From: Bradyrhizobium quebecense
Lineage (GTDB): Bacteria > Pseudomonadota > Alphaproteobacteria > Rhizobiales > Xanthobacteraceae
Direction of reading: 5' to 3'
DNA: 64,000 nucleotides
Assembly: GCF_013373795.3 (NCBI RefSeq)
Contig: NZ_CP088022.1
Coordinates: forward strand, 496,001-560,000
The notes under the pieces were generated by a model that made no database searches, was not told the origin of the DNA, and worked only from the letters and a program-made list of their open reading frames with translations. Positions 1 to 9,671 of this stretch are shown piece after piece (within the stretch, counting starts at the first letter, position 1; each line of letters starts with the position of its first letter). A program made the position numbers and the translations under genes.

Positions 1-403
1 ACGAGTAGATCCGGTTGCCGTCGGGATCGATCACGCCGATTTCCCGGATCTGCGGCAGCGCGTCCGCGGTCTTGCGCAAGGCCGCGTTGAAGCGGTCGAC
101 GCGCGGCTTCTGGTATTTCAGCAGGTCGACCATGGCGTTCATGGCCACATCGATCGCCTGGACCGAATGCGAGGCGTGTTCCGCCAGCGAATGGGTAAGG
201 TTGCGGATGTCGCGCTCGCCCTGGGCGAGCGCCATGGTGCGCGCCTCGACCGCCTTCCAGATCAACAGACCCAGCACGAATATGCTCATCGCCGTCACCA
301 CGGCGGCGACGATCGCTGTCGGCGAGAACAGTTTCGGCAGCTTGGCAGGGCTGTTGGGCAAGTCGATCGGGTCCACGGGCAGCGTGCTACCTCCAGTGAT
401 CAA
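1..403 (-). CDS. Membrane-anchored sensor protein, N-terminal part (PDC/dCACHE type), runs off the window
   Basis: Only the first roughly 130 codons are present. They encode a short cytoplasmic tail rich in Pro, one strong membrane segment (around VAAVVTAMSIFVLGLLIW), then a periplasmic region with the pattern seen at the start of double-CACHE/PDC sensor domains in rhizobial histidine kinases and diguanylate cyclases (LTHSLAEHASHSVQAID, then REIGVIDPDGNRIYS). The output domain lies outside the window, so kinase versus GGDEF cannot be decided. The start is uncertain: TTG at 403 is the furthest upstream, while GTG at 376 lies 13 bases after GGAGG. Divergent from the VWA gene. Confidence 0.6.
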   Translation of the reverse strand, partial: MITGGSTLPVDPIDLPNSPAKLPKLFSPTAIVAAVVTAMSIFVLGLLIWKAVEARTMALAQGERDIRNLTHSLAEHASHSVQAIDVAMNAMVDLLKYQKPRVDRFNAALRKTADALPQIREIGVIDPDGNRIYS

Positions 404-543
404 CGTCCCATCTTAACGTCACGTTTCTCCGCCGGGAGCCGAAGCTGGCCGGGGTGGTTAAGTGAAAGTGAATGGCTGATCCGCAGCCGCAACCGGGGCA
501 GGGGCCCTTGACGGCACCGGCAGGGCGGGCGATTTAAGTAAAT

Positions 544-1719
544 ATGTTCCTGCAGTTCTTCACATCGCTGCGCGACGCCCAGGTCCCCGTGACGCTACGG
601 GAATATCTGACCTTGATGGAAGCGCTTGACGCCGATCTCGCCGAACAGACCGTCGAGAACTTCTACTATTTGTCGCGCGCCGCCCTGGTGAAGGACGAGC
701 GCAATCTGGACAAGTTCGACCGCGTGTTCGGCACTGTGTTCAAGGGGCTCGAGAGCCTGCTCGACGCCATGGGCAAGGCGGAGATCCCTGAGGAGTGGCT
801 GAAGAAGCTCGCCGAGAAATATCTCACCGAGGAAGAGAAGAAGCAGATCGAGGCCATGGGCTGGGACAAGCTCATGGAGACCTTGAAGAAGCGGCTCGAG
901 GAACAGAAGGGCCGCCACCAGGGCGGCAGCAAATGGATCGGCACCGCCGGCACCTCGCCGTTCGGCGCCCATGGCTACAATCCCGAGGGCGTGCGGATCG
1001 GGCAGGAGAAGAACCGCAACAACCGCGCCGTGAAGGTGTGGGACAAGCGCGAGTTCAAGGATCTCGACGGCAATGTCGAGCTCGGCATCCGCAACATCAA
1101 GGTCGCGCTGCGGCGGCTGCGCAAGTTCGCGCGCACCGGCGCGCCCGATGAGCTCGACCTCGACACCACGATCAAGGAGACCGCCAACCACGGCTATCTC
1201 GACGTGCACATGCGGCCCGAGCGGCGCAACGCGGTCAAGGTGCTGGTGTTCTTCGATATCGGCGGCTCGATGGATTCGCATATCGAGCAGGTCGAGGAAC
1301 TGTTCTCGGCCGCCAAGAGCGAGTTCAAGCACATGGAATATTTCTACTTTCACAACTGCCTCTATGAGGGCGTCTGGAAGCAGAACAAGCGGCGCTTCAC
1401 CGATCGCACGCCGACCTGGGACGTGCTGCACAAGTATCCGCACGACTACAAGGTGGTGTTCGTCGGCGACGCCTCGATGTCGCCTTACGAGATCATGGTG
1501 CCAGGCGGCTCGGTCGAGCATGTCAACGAAGAGGCCGGCTCGGTCTGGCTCGACCGCATCACCCGCACCTATCCGCACGCGGTGTGGCTCAATCCGGTGG
1601 CACAGAAGCACTGGGACTATTCGGAATCGACCACCATCATCCGCCGCCTGTTCTCCGAGCGCATGTATCCGATCACGATTGAAGGTCTGGAGAACGCGAT
1701 GCGGGAGCTGGTGCGCTAA
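544..1719 (+). CDS. CoxE-like VWA domain protein
   Basis: A 391-residue soluble protein of the VWA/CoxE-like family. The N-terminal half is helical and charged (MFLQFFTSLRDAQVPVTLREY is typical of this family). The C-terminal half is a von Willebrand factor A fold with a modified MIDAS motif, DIGGSMD instead of DxSxS, at about residue 238. Family members usually work with a MoxR-type AAA ATPase as metal-insertion or assembly chaperones. No MoxR gene is adjacent here, so the partner must be elsewhere. The rhodanese gene follows after 55 bases on the same strand and is probably co-transcribed. Function beyond the family is inferred. Confidence 0.85.
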   Translation: MFLQFFTSLRDAQVPVTLREYLTLMEALDADLAEQTVENFYYLSRAALVKDERNLDKFDRVFGTVFKGLESLLDAMGKAEIPEEWLKKLAEKYLTEEEKKQIEAMGWDKLMETLKKRLEEQKGRHQGGSKWIGTAGTSPFGAHGYNPEGVRIGQEKNRNNRAVKVWDKREFKDLDGNVELGIRNIKVALRRLRKFARTGAPDELDLDTTIKETANHGYLDVHMRPERRNAVKVLVFFDIGGSMDSHIEQVEELFSAAKSEFKHMEYFYFHNCLYEGVWKQNKRRFTDRTPTWDVLHKYPHDYKVVFVGDASMSPYEIMVPGGSVEHVNEEAGSVWLDRITRTYPHAVWLNPVAQKHWDYSESTTIIRRLFSERMYPITIEGLENAMRELVR

Positions 1720-1774
1720 ACGCACAACGCGTCGCGCGCCGGCAGGCGCGCCAACAACATCCAGGGAGAGCTCC

Positions 1775-2188
1775 ATGCCCCAGAACATCCACCGCGGCAT
1801 CAAGGTGATGATCGACGAGGCCAATGCCGAGATCGAGACCATCAGCGCAGCAGATGCGATTACGCTGATCGGCAAGAACGACGTCGTCATCGTCGACATC
1901 CGCGATCCCCGCGAGATCGAGCGCGACGGCAAGATCCCCGGCGCGTTCTCCTGCACCCGCGGCATGCTCGAGTTCTGGATCGATCCGAACAGCCCCTACG
2001 CCAAGCCGATCTTCCAGGAAGACAAGAAGTTCATCTTCCACTGCGCCGGCGGCCTGCGCTCGGCGCTCGCCGCCAAGACCGCGAAGGACATGGGCCTGAA
2101 GCCGGTCGCCCATATGGGCGGCGGCTTCGCCGCCTGGCGCGAGGCCGGCGGTCCGATCGAGGCGTGGGAGCCGAAGAAGAAGGGCTAA
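1775..2188 (+). CDS. Single-domain rhodanese-like sulfurtransferase
   Basis: A 137-residue single rhodanese domain. The start at 1775 is chosen because GGGAGAG sits just upstream, and the reading frame further upstream overlaps the VWA gene. The CDC25/rhodanese signatures are visible: VVIVDIRDPREIERDGKIPGA near residue 37 and the active-site loop HCAGGLRSA near residue 88, with Cys as the persulfide carrier. No signal peptide, so cytoplasmic. It lies between the VWA gene and a two-domain sulfurtransferase, which suggests a small sulfur-relay neighbourhood. The physiological acceptor is unknown. Confidence 0.88.
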   Translation: MPQNIHRGIKVMIDEANAEIETISAADAITLIGKNDVVIVDIRDPREIERDGKIPGAFSCTRGMLEFWIDPNSPYAKPIFQEDKKFIFHCAGGLRSALAAKTAKDMGLKPVAHMGGGFAAWREAGGPIEAWEPKKKG

Positions 2189-2199
2189 GCCAAGATGTC

Positions 2200-2276
2200 A
2201 CACGCGGGCTTGGCCCGCGTGTCCATCGTTTCGAAGCAAGACGGATTGCCGGATCAAGTCCGGCAATGACGATGGA
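2200..2276. repeat. Composite palindromic element (intergenic)
   Basis: Two nested or adjacent inverted repeats fill the gap between the rhodanese genes. The first is a perfect 10-base hairpin, ACACGCGGGC ttg GCCCGCGTGT (2200-2222). The second has outer arms TCCATCGT/ACGATGGA (2222-2229, 2269-2276) and inner arms TTGCCGG/CCGGCAA (2246-2252, 2260-2266). The inner sequence resembles a dispersed palindrome common in Bradyrhizobium-type genomes. It could also attenuate read-through into sseA. Confidence 0.75.
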
Positions 2277-2288
2277 GAGACAGGTAAG

Positions 2289-3146
2289 ATGACGACCACC
2301 GACGATCCGCTCGTTTCGACCGAATGGCTGGCTGCGCATCTCGGCGATGCCAACGTCAAAGTGCTCGACGCGACCTTCAAGCTGCCCGGCGTGCTGCCGC
2401 TGCCGAAGGACGACTATCTCGCCGCGCATCTGCCCGGCGCCGTGTTCTTCGACGTCGACGCGGTATCCGATCATTCCAATCCGCTGCCGCACATGTTTCC
2501 GAGCGCCGAGCAGTTCGGCCGCGACGTCGGCGGGCTCGGCGTCAGCAATACCGACACAGTCGTGATCTATGACGCCGGCGGCTGGGTCGCCGCGCCGCGC
2601 GCCTGGTGGATGTTCCTGTCCTATGGCCATCGCAATGTGCGCATTCTCAACGGCGGCCTGAAGAAGTGGCGCGCCGAGGGCAGGGCGGTCGAGAGCGGCG
2701 AGGTGAAGCCGAAGCCTGCGACCTTCAAGGCGAGCTACGATCCGAAGCGCGTGCGCAGCATCGAGCAGATGATCGCCAATGTCGAAAGCCGCGCCGAGCA
2801 GGTGATCGATGCGCGCGCCGCCGAACGCTTCGAGGGCCGTGCGCCGGAGCCGCGGCCGGGCATCCGCGCGGGCCACATCCCGGGCGCCCGCAACGTGCCC
2901 TACAACCAATTGTTCGATGCCGCGACCGGCGAGATGAAGCCGCTCGACGATCTGCGCAAATCGTTCAGCGGTGCCGGCGTGAAGCTCGACGCGCCTGTTG
3001 TCACGAGCTGCGGCTCCGGTGTCTCGGCCGGTGTGCTGACGCTTGCGCTGTACCGGCTCGGCGTCACGGACACCGCGCTCTATGACGGCTCGTGGTCGGA
3101 ATGGGGACAGGCGAGCGGCCCGCCGATCGCGACGGGGCCGGTCTGA
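2289..3146 (+). CDS. sseA: 3-mercaptopyruvate sulfurtransferase (tandem rhodanese)
   Basis: A 285-residue protein with two rhodanese domains: an N-terminal structural domain (residues about 6-130, starting LVSTEWLAAHL) and a C-terminal catalytic domain (about 160-280). The active-site loop reads SCGSGVSA, matching the CG(S/T)GV(T/S)A signature that separates mercaptopyruvate sulfurtransferases from thiosulfate rhodaneses (CRKGVTA). It should transfer sulfur from 3-mercaptopyruvate to thiols or cyanide in the cytoplasm. Length and domain order are normal for SseA. It follows a single-domain rhodanese, separated by a palindromic element. Confidence 0.9.
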   Translation: MTTTDDPLVSTEWLAAHLGDANVKVLDATFKLPGVLPLPKDDYLAAHLPGAVFFDVDAVSDHSNPLPHMFPSAEQFGRDVGGLGVSNTDTVVIYDAGGWVAAPRAWWMFLSYGHRNVRILNGGLKKWRAEGRAVESGEVKPKPATFKASYDPKRVRSIEQMIANVESRAEQVIDARAAERFEGRAPEPRPGIRAGHIPGARNVPYNQLFDAATGEMKPLDDLRKSFSGAGVKLDAPVVTSCGSGVSAGVLTLALYRLGVTDTALYDGSWSEWGQASGPPIATGPV

Positions 3147-3156
3147 TAAATACCTT

Positions 3157-3987
3157 CTAACGCCGGGTGAGCGGCACCAGGGTCGGGTTGCCAAACGGGT
3201 CGAGCTGCTGCCGAACGGCCTGCCGCACCGGCGGCGCGCGGACGACCCGCCGGCGCTCCTTGCGATGCGCCGGCTTGCCGGTCGCGTTGCGCTCCGGCTT
3301 CTTCGCCTCGGTGGCCTTCGGCGCTTCGACAACAACTTCGGGTCCCCCCAGCGTTGCGATCCTGCTCGCGGCTGCGATGGCCTCGGGTGACGACGGCGGT
3401 GCCGGCTCCGGTGCTGCCATCGCGGGCGCCGCTGCGGCGGGCGCGGGTTCGCTGGGTGCGGCAGGCGGATCGGCCACCGCGGCGACCTTGGCCTCGGCTG
3501 GCGCCGGTGCAGCTTCAGTGGAAACCGGTGCGGGCTGCGATGCGGGCGAGGGATCCGCGGCCGGAGGCTGTGGAGCGACCTCAGCGGACTGCGCTGGTGC
3601 AGGAGTTTCGACCGTCTGGGCTTCCAGCTTCGGCGGTGCCGGCGGTGCGTCATCCGCCTTCACGGAGGCGAGCTTCGCCGGCTCGGTAGGAGGCGAGGCT
3701 TCGGCAGGAGCAGCCGGCTCGGATTCGACTGGCTCTGAGGGTGTCGCGGGCGCCGGGCTGTCGGCCGTCGCTTTGTCGGCCGCGGGCGGGTCGACCCGCA
3801 CCATGGCGAGCACTGGCGGGGCCTCGGACTGCTGCGCGAATTGCGGCTCGGGCGGGGCCCGGCGGGCCGGAATGCTGGCGAATTCCTCATGCGCCGCGCG
3901 AAACAGCGCGGCTGCCCCTAACCCGAACACCAGAAGCGACGTGGCCAGCACGATCGCGGCGAACAAGAAACGAAGGCCGGGGAGCAT
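3157..3987 (-). CDS. Pro/Ala-rich single-pass membrane protein of unknown function
   Basis: The frame encodes a 276-residue protein from ATG 3987 (MLPGLRFLFAA). One membrane helix near residues 4-26 is followed by a long low-complexity periplasmic stretch rich in Pro, Ala and Glu, and a basic C-terminus (KPAHRKERRRVVRAPPVRQ, ending in NPTLVPLTRR). This layout resembles envelope-spanning linkers such as TonB-like or cell-wall-associated proteins, but no known domain is visible. It converges on sseA with only 10 bases between the stops. Codon bias and the strong hydrophobic start support it being real, but the low complexity calls for caution. Confidence 0.65.
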   Translation of the reverse strand: MLPGLRFLFAAIVLATSLLVFGLGAAALFRAAHEEFASIPARRAPPEPQFAQQSEAPPVLAMVRVDPPAADKATADSPAPATPSEPVESEPAAPAEASPPTEPAKLASVKADDAPPAPPKLEAQTVETPAPAQSAEVAPQPPAADPSPASQPAPVSTEAAPAPAEAKVAAVADPPAAPSEPAPAAAAPAMAAPEPAPPSSPEAIAAASRIATLGGPEVVVEAPKATEAKKPERNATGKPAHRKERRRVVRAPPVRQAVRQQLDPFGNPTLVPLTRR

Positions 3988-4315
3988 GGGCGCGGGTTCC
4001 CCCTTCTGCGGGAGGGTCTTTGATGTCGAGGGAACGCGGTGACCACACAAGAAAGCCAGCGTCGCGAGCGCGAATCAGGCCGATTCGAAGATATCGCAAC
4101 CCTCGGAGACTGTTTGTTACAAAATGCGGGTGATTGATGACTTTGGGCAGGTGGACAAACATTCCCGACCCATGAGACATCTTTGCCGCAGCGCTGACGG
4201 CACATCACAAAAGCCCGAAATGGCCCGGATTTCGCGGATTTGTCTTGAATGCGCCGCTATCTTCCTGCATTGGGCCGTTAACAGTCCGGTGTGGCTTGGG
4301 GACTATAACAGAGCA
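3988..4315. other. Divergent intergenic region, 328 bp
   Basis: This region separates the Pro/Ala-rich membrane protein (leftward) from the L,D-transpeptidase (rightward) and must carry both promoters. It has AT-richer patches near 4110-4140, but I could not fix a -35/-10 pair, operator or small gene. The open frame running into the transpeptidase from 4124 lacks coding character before the signal peptide. Confidence 0.5.
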
Positions 4316-5563
4316 ATGATGATCAACCGCATTCTGACGATTTGCGCTGCCGCGGCTCTCGGCGTGGCGGGAACCTCACTTGCGCGTGCGCAGCAGAGCT
4401 ATCCGGCTCCCCAGGGCCCGGTCTATTCGGCCGCGCCGCAGCCCTACTCGCAGGGCAGCATGCCGGATTTCGACTCGCTCGACGATGAAGACTCGCCGCG
4501 CAATTCGGCCGGACTGCCGCCGCCCGGCCCAGTGATGTCGCCGGATGACCCGCGCTATGGCCGCCCGATGAATGCGCCGGTCTATTCCGATCGTGGTGCG
4601 CCGTCCGGTCCCGTGATGTCGCCGGACGATCCGCGCTACGGCCGCCCGATGAATTCCCAGCCGGTCTACTCCGACCGTGGTGCGCCGACCGGTCCAGTGA
4701 TGTCGCCCGACGATCCGCGCTATGGCCGGCCGATGGGACCGCCGCCGGTGATCTATGGCGATCGTCCGGGCGCGCAGCAGGCCAATCGCGACAACGGCGT
4801 TCCGGCCGCCGGCGTGTCCTACGGCGACGACCGCGGCGGCATGCGCCCGCCCGAGGGCGTTACCGGAGCGGTGCCGCAGCAGCAGGCTCCGGTCGATGCC
4901 AATGGCAAGCCGGTGCAGATCGCGGCGCTACCGCCGGACGAGCAGCCGGAAGACGGTCCGGCGCAACTGTCCCCGAATCTGCGCCGCCAGGAAGTGGCGT
5001 TCGCGACCAAGGAGCCGGCAGGCACCATCGTCGTCGATACGGCGAACACCTACCTCTATTACATTCTCGGCAATGGCCGGGCGATCCGTTACGGCGTCCG
5101 CGTTGGTCGCGACGGCTTCACCTGGACCGGCGTGCAGAAGATCACCCGCAAGGCCGAGTGGCCGGATTGGCATCCGCCGACCGAGATGATCGAGCGTCAG
5201 CCCTATCTGCCGCGCTTCATGGCAGGCGGCCCCGGCAACCCGCTCGGCGCCCGCGCGATGTATCTCGGCTCGACTGTGTACCGCATTCACGGCACCAACC
5301 AGCCATCGACCATCGGCAAGTTCGTCTCGTCGGGCTGCATCGGCATGCTGAACGAGGACGTCTCGGACCTGTTCGAACGCGCCAAGGTCGGCACCCGCGT
5401 GGTCGTGCTGCCAGGTGGCCCGCCGCCGGGAACGACGACGGCTTCCGCCGCGCCGCCGCCCAACCCGATGGCTCCCGCGCCGACGCAGGCCCAGGCCGCG
5501 CCGCTGCCCGGCACGCAGCCGACCTCGGTCCAGCCGCTGCCCGCGCCGGTCACGGTGCGCTAG
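4316..5563 (+). CDS. L,D-transpeptidase (YkuD) with Pro-rich repeat linker
   Basis: A 415-residue secreted enzyme. The start at ATG 4316 (or 4319) gives a clean signal peptide ending around SLARA-QQ near residue 25. A disordered Pro/Gly-rich linker follows, with three copies of GPVMSPDDPRYGRPM at residues 71-85, 98-112 and 126-140. The YkuD catalytic domain (about 225-375) carries the HGTNQP...SSGCIGM active site with nucleophilic Cys. Such enzymes make 3-3 peptidoglycan crosslinks or attach outer-membrane proteins to meso-DAP. The C-terminal tail is again Pro/Ala-rich. A strong terminator follows directly. Confidence 0.88.
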   Translation: MMINRILTICAAAALGVAGTSLARAQQSYPAPQGPVYSAAPQPYSQGSMPDFDSLDDEDSPRNSAGLPPPGPVMSPDDPRYGRPMNAPVYSDRGAPSGPVMSPDDPRYGRPMNSQPVYSDRGAPTGPVMSPDDPRYGRPMGPPPVIYGDRPGAQQANRDNGVPAAGVSYGDDRGGMRPPEGVTGAVPQQQAPVDANGKPVQIAALPPDEQPEDGPAQLSPNLRRQEVAFATKEPAGTIVVDTANTYLYYILGNGRAIRYGVRVGRDGFTWTGVQKITRKAEWPDWHPPTEMIERQPYLPRFMAGGPGNPLGARAMYLGSTVYRIHGTNQPSTIGKFVSSGCIGMLNEDVSDLFERAKVGTRVVVLPGGPPPGTTTASAAPPPNPMAPAPTQAQAAPLPGTQPTSVQPLPAPVTVR

Positions 5564-5585
5564 GCCAACCGGCAATTCTTCAAGA

Positions 5586-5614
5586 AAAAGGCGCGCGAAC
5601 AGCGCGCCTTTTTT
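5586..5614. terminator. Bidirectional rho-independent terminator
   Basis: Stem AAGGCGCGC / GCGCGCCTT (5588-5596, 5602-5610) with a five-base loop, flanked by an A-run on the left and a T-run on the right. It sits between the convergent L,D-transpeptidase and hydroxyacid dehydrogenase genes and can serve both. Confidence 0.9.
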
Positions 5615-5636
5615 ATTTGCCGATCGATGTCCGATC

Positions 5637-6599
5637 TCAGGCCAGCCGCCGCGGCGGCTCGCTGCCTTTGGTGAAAGCGTCGATGCACGCGACCATCTGC
5701 TGATAGTGCGTCTGCAAGCTCTCGCGGGTCGCATAGCCGAGGTGCGGCGTGATCACGACATTGTCGAGCTTGCGGAGCGGGTGATCTGACGGCAGCGGCT
5801 CGACCGAGAACACGTCGATGCCGGCGCCGGCGATCTTCCTCTCGCGCAGTGCCGCAAGGAGCGCGTCTTCGTCAACGATCGGCCCGCGTGCGGTGTTGAC
5901 GAGATAGGCTGATGGTTTCATGCGGGCGAGATCGGCGGCGCCGACCAGCCCGCGTGAGCGCGGGCTCAGCACGACATGGATGGTAATGATGTCTGATGTC
6001 GCGAACAGCTCGTCCTTGCTGGCGTAGCCGACGCCGGTCTCCTTGCATTTCTCCGGCGTCAGGTTGGGGCTCCAGGCGATCACGTCCATGCCGAACGCCT
6101 TGGCCATGCCGGCGACCTTGCTGCCGAGCTTGCCGAGGCCGATGACACCGAGCGTCTTGCCCTCGATCTCGGTGCCGGCAAAGCTCTGCCACGCCTCGCC
6201 GGCGTGCATCCGCGCATTCTCGCGGCCGATGCCGCGGGTCAATTCCAGGATCAGGCCCATGGTCAGGGCCGCGGTGGGATCGCGGCTATATTGGGTGCCG
6301 CACAGCACCACGTTGCGCTCCTTGGCGGCCTCCATGTCGATCGCGGCGTTGCGCATGCCCGACGTGATCAGCAGCTTCAGCCTGGGCAACGCGTCGAGCA
6401 GGCTGCGCGGGAACGCCGTGCGCTCGCGCATCGCGCAGATGATCTCGAAATCCTTCAGCTTGGCCGCTGCTTCCGCCTCGCTCGCGAACGGCTTGTCGAA
6501 CACGGTGACCTCGACGCGGTCCTTGATCGACGGCCAGTCGGCCAGCGAAAGCGCGATGTCGAAATAGTCGTCGAGGATTGCACAGCGGAGCCGCGTCAT
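5637..6599 (-). CDS. D-2-hydroxyacid dehydrogenase family protein
   Basis: A 320-residue NAD(P)-dependent D-isomer-specific 2-hydroxyacid dehydrogenase. The central Rossmann motif is GVIGLGKLGSKV (about 148-160). The catalytic residues of the family are visible: Arg in VNTARGPIVDED, Glu in DVFSVEPLP and His in ITPHLGYATRE. The C-terminus is of family length. It is not close enough to SerA, PdxB or GhrA to fix the substrate, so glyoxylate/hydroxypyruvate-type reduction is only a guess. It is a monocistronic gene with its own terminator. Confidence 0.85.
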   Translation of the reverse strand: MTRLRCAILDDYFDIALSLADWPSIKDRVEVTVFDKPFASEAEAAAKLKDFEIICAMRERTAFPRSLLDALPRLKLLITSGMRNAAIDMEAAKERNVVLCGTQYSRDPTAALTMGLILELTRGIGRENARMHAGEAWQSFAGTEIEGKTLGVIGLGKLGSKVAGMAKAFGMDVIAWSPNLTPEKCKETGVGYASKDELFATSDIITIHVVLSPRSRGLVGAADLARMKPSAYLVNTARGPIVDEDALLAALRERKIAGAGIDVFSVEPLPSDHPLRKLDNVVITPHLGYATRESLQTHYQQMVACIDAFTKGSEPPRRLA

Positions 6600-6726
6600 C
6601 GGAAAGGTCCATTCAGGGTGAGGGGCGACGGCGGCCAGTCAACCGTCGGGGAGCCCTGGATGGTCGCGCGCAATCGGCAGGCGCGCAAGCGGCCGCGGTC
6701 TCAAAAAGAGGCGATTGCCAGATGGC

Positions 6727-6969
6727 TCAGGATGGCTTGCGCGTCTTCGCGGTGCGGATATCGGCGAGCATCGAGCGGACCGCCGGCGACAGCGCCATCT
6801 GCTTGGCGCGGCAGGCCGGACCCGGGCCACGCATATAGTGCAGTTCCGGCCGGTAGGGATTGAAAGCCTTGGCAACGAAAGCCCGCCAGAAGGCGCTAAA
6901 TTCGGCGAACAGCATCGCCTCGCGTTTGGTCGTCGGGCGCGAAAGAGGGGCTGAAATGATGGTAGCCAT
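6727..6969 (-). CDS. Small conserved-type protein of unknown function (80 aa)
   Basis: An 80-residue frame with good codon bias, starting at ATG 6969 after a GAGG-like ribosome site. It is cytoplasmic with no membrane segment, and contains an aromatic central stretch (EFSAFWRAFVAKAFNPYRPELHYMRG) and a basic C-terminus. I recognise no domain. An AT-rich promoter-like region (7035-7070) lies upstream on its strand. It could be a rhizobial orphan gene. Confidence 0.5.
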   Translation of the reverse strand: MATIISAPLSRPTTKREAMLFAEFSAFWRAFVAKAFNPYRPELHYMRGPGPACRAKQMALSPAVRSMLADIRTAKTRKPS

Positions 6970-7240
6970 GACGTGGCCTCAACTGTTTGGTCGCGGTTCT
7001 GCCGCGAAAATCGCCGTTTTCGGCGTTGAGAACGAGTTTTGGCCTGATTTATTAAAAGATAGTTTCAATTGTCGTGATTCGGCGCGCACACGGCGTCGAA
7101 CCCGTAATCACCCGTGGCGAATGGACGGAACGTGGTGAACGGATGGAAAACGACCGCCCCGCGGTTGCGCTTTCGGGGGCCGGCCGTTACATCGGCGGCA
7201 GCAAAATTTCCACAAATCGGATCAATTCCAGGGACAGCGG

Positions 7241-8890
<1,650 letters not shown>

Positions 8891-9056
8891 ATCGGTTCAA
8901 GCGGTCGACGCGGCCATCTTGCCGCGTTCGACTGTTCCCCGTTTGCAGGATCGTGACGGCATCGCGGCGCAATCTGCGGCCAGTTGTCGCTTTTCAAGTG
9001 CGCGGGATTGCGTAGATAGAGCGCTCCGCAATTCTCAATTCCGCGAGCCCCCCAAC

Positions 9057-9641
9057 ATGTCCGCACTATCAGACGCGCCCGCCCGCTCGAAGGGCCGGCC
9101 GCTGCGTCCCGTTCCCATGCTGATCTTCGGATCGCGCTGGCTGCAATTGCCGCTCTATGTCGGCCTGATCATCGCCCAGGGCGTCTATGTCGTGCTGTTC
9201 CTGAAAGAGCTGTGGCACCTGTTCGCCCATGCCTTCGATTTCAGCGAGCAGCAGATCATGCTGGCCGTCCTCGGCCTGATCGACGTCGTCATGATCTCGA
9301 ACCTCCTGGTGATGGTGATCGTCGGCGGCTACGAGACCTTCGTGTCGCGCCTCAATCTGCAGGGACATCCGGACGAGCCGGAATGGCTCAGCCACGTCAA
9401 TGCCAGCGTGCTGAAGATCAAGCTGGCGATGGCGATCATCGGCATCTCCTCGATCCACTTGCTGCGCACCTTCATCGAGGCCGGTGCGCTGTCGTCCGGC
9501 AAGGGCACCTACACCGAGACCGGCGTGATGTGGCAGACCATCATCCACTGCGTCTTCATCCTGTCGGCGATCGGCATCGCCATCGTCGACAGGCTGTCGA
9601 ACGACTCGATCGAGGGTGCCAAGCAGCAGGTTGGGCATTAG
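9057..9641 (+). CDS. UPF0114 (YqhA) family inner-membrane protein
   Basis: A 194-residue integral membrane protein from ATG 9057. About four membrane segments are visible (LPLYVGLIIAQGVYVVLFL, IMLAVLGLIDVVMISNLLVMVIVGGYE, a third around LKIKLAMAIIGISSIHLL, and a fourth near the C-terminus, WQTIIHCVFILSAIGIAIVD). The order and the motif DVVMISNLLVMV...GGYETF fit the UPF0114/YqhA family (TIGR00645). Its function is unknown. Convergent with the TIR gene, 30 bases away. Confidence 0.88.
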   Translation: MSALSDAPARSKGRPLRPVPMLIFGSRWLQLPLYVGLIIAQGVYVVLFLKELWHLFAHAFDFSEQQIMLAVLGLIDVVMISNLLVMVIVGGYETFVSRLNLQGHPDEPEWLSHVNASVLKIKLAMAIIGISSIHLLRTFIEAGALSSGKGTYTETGVMWQTIIHCVFILSAIGIAIVDRLSNDSIEGAKQQVGH

Positions 9642-9671
9642 CCGGGACAACTAATAATGGCTGGCGCGGCG

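Noticed and set aside
595..1965. Long leftward open frame (456 codons) opposite the VWA gene
   Set aside because: Antisense of a clear VWA coding sequence; composition is an artefact of high GC codon bias, with no recognisable protein pattern.
2031..3653. Leftward 540-codon open frame across sseA
   Set aside because: Arg/Pro-rich translation typical of the reverse strand of GC-rich genes; it crosses sseA and the 3' half of the Pro/Ala-rich gene.
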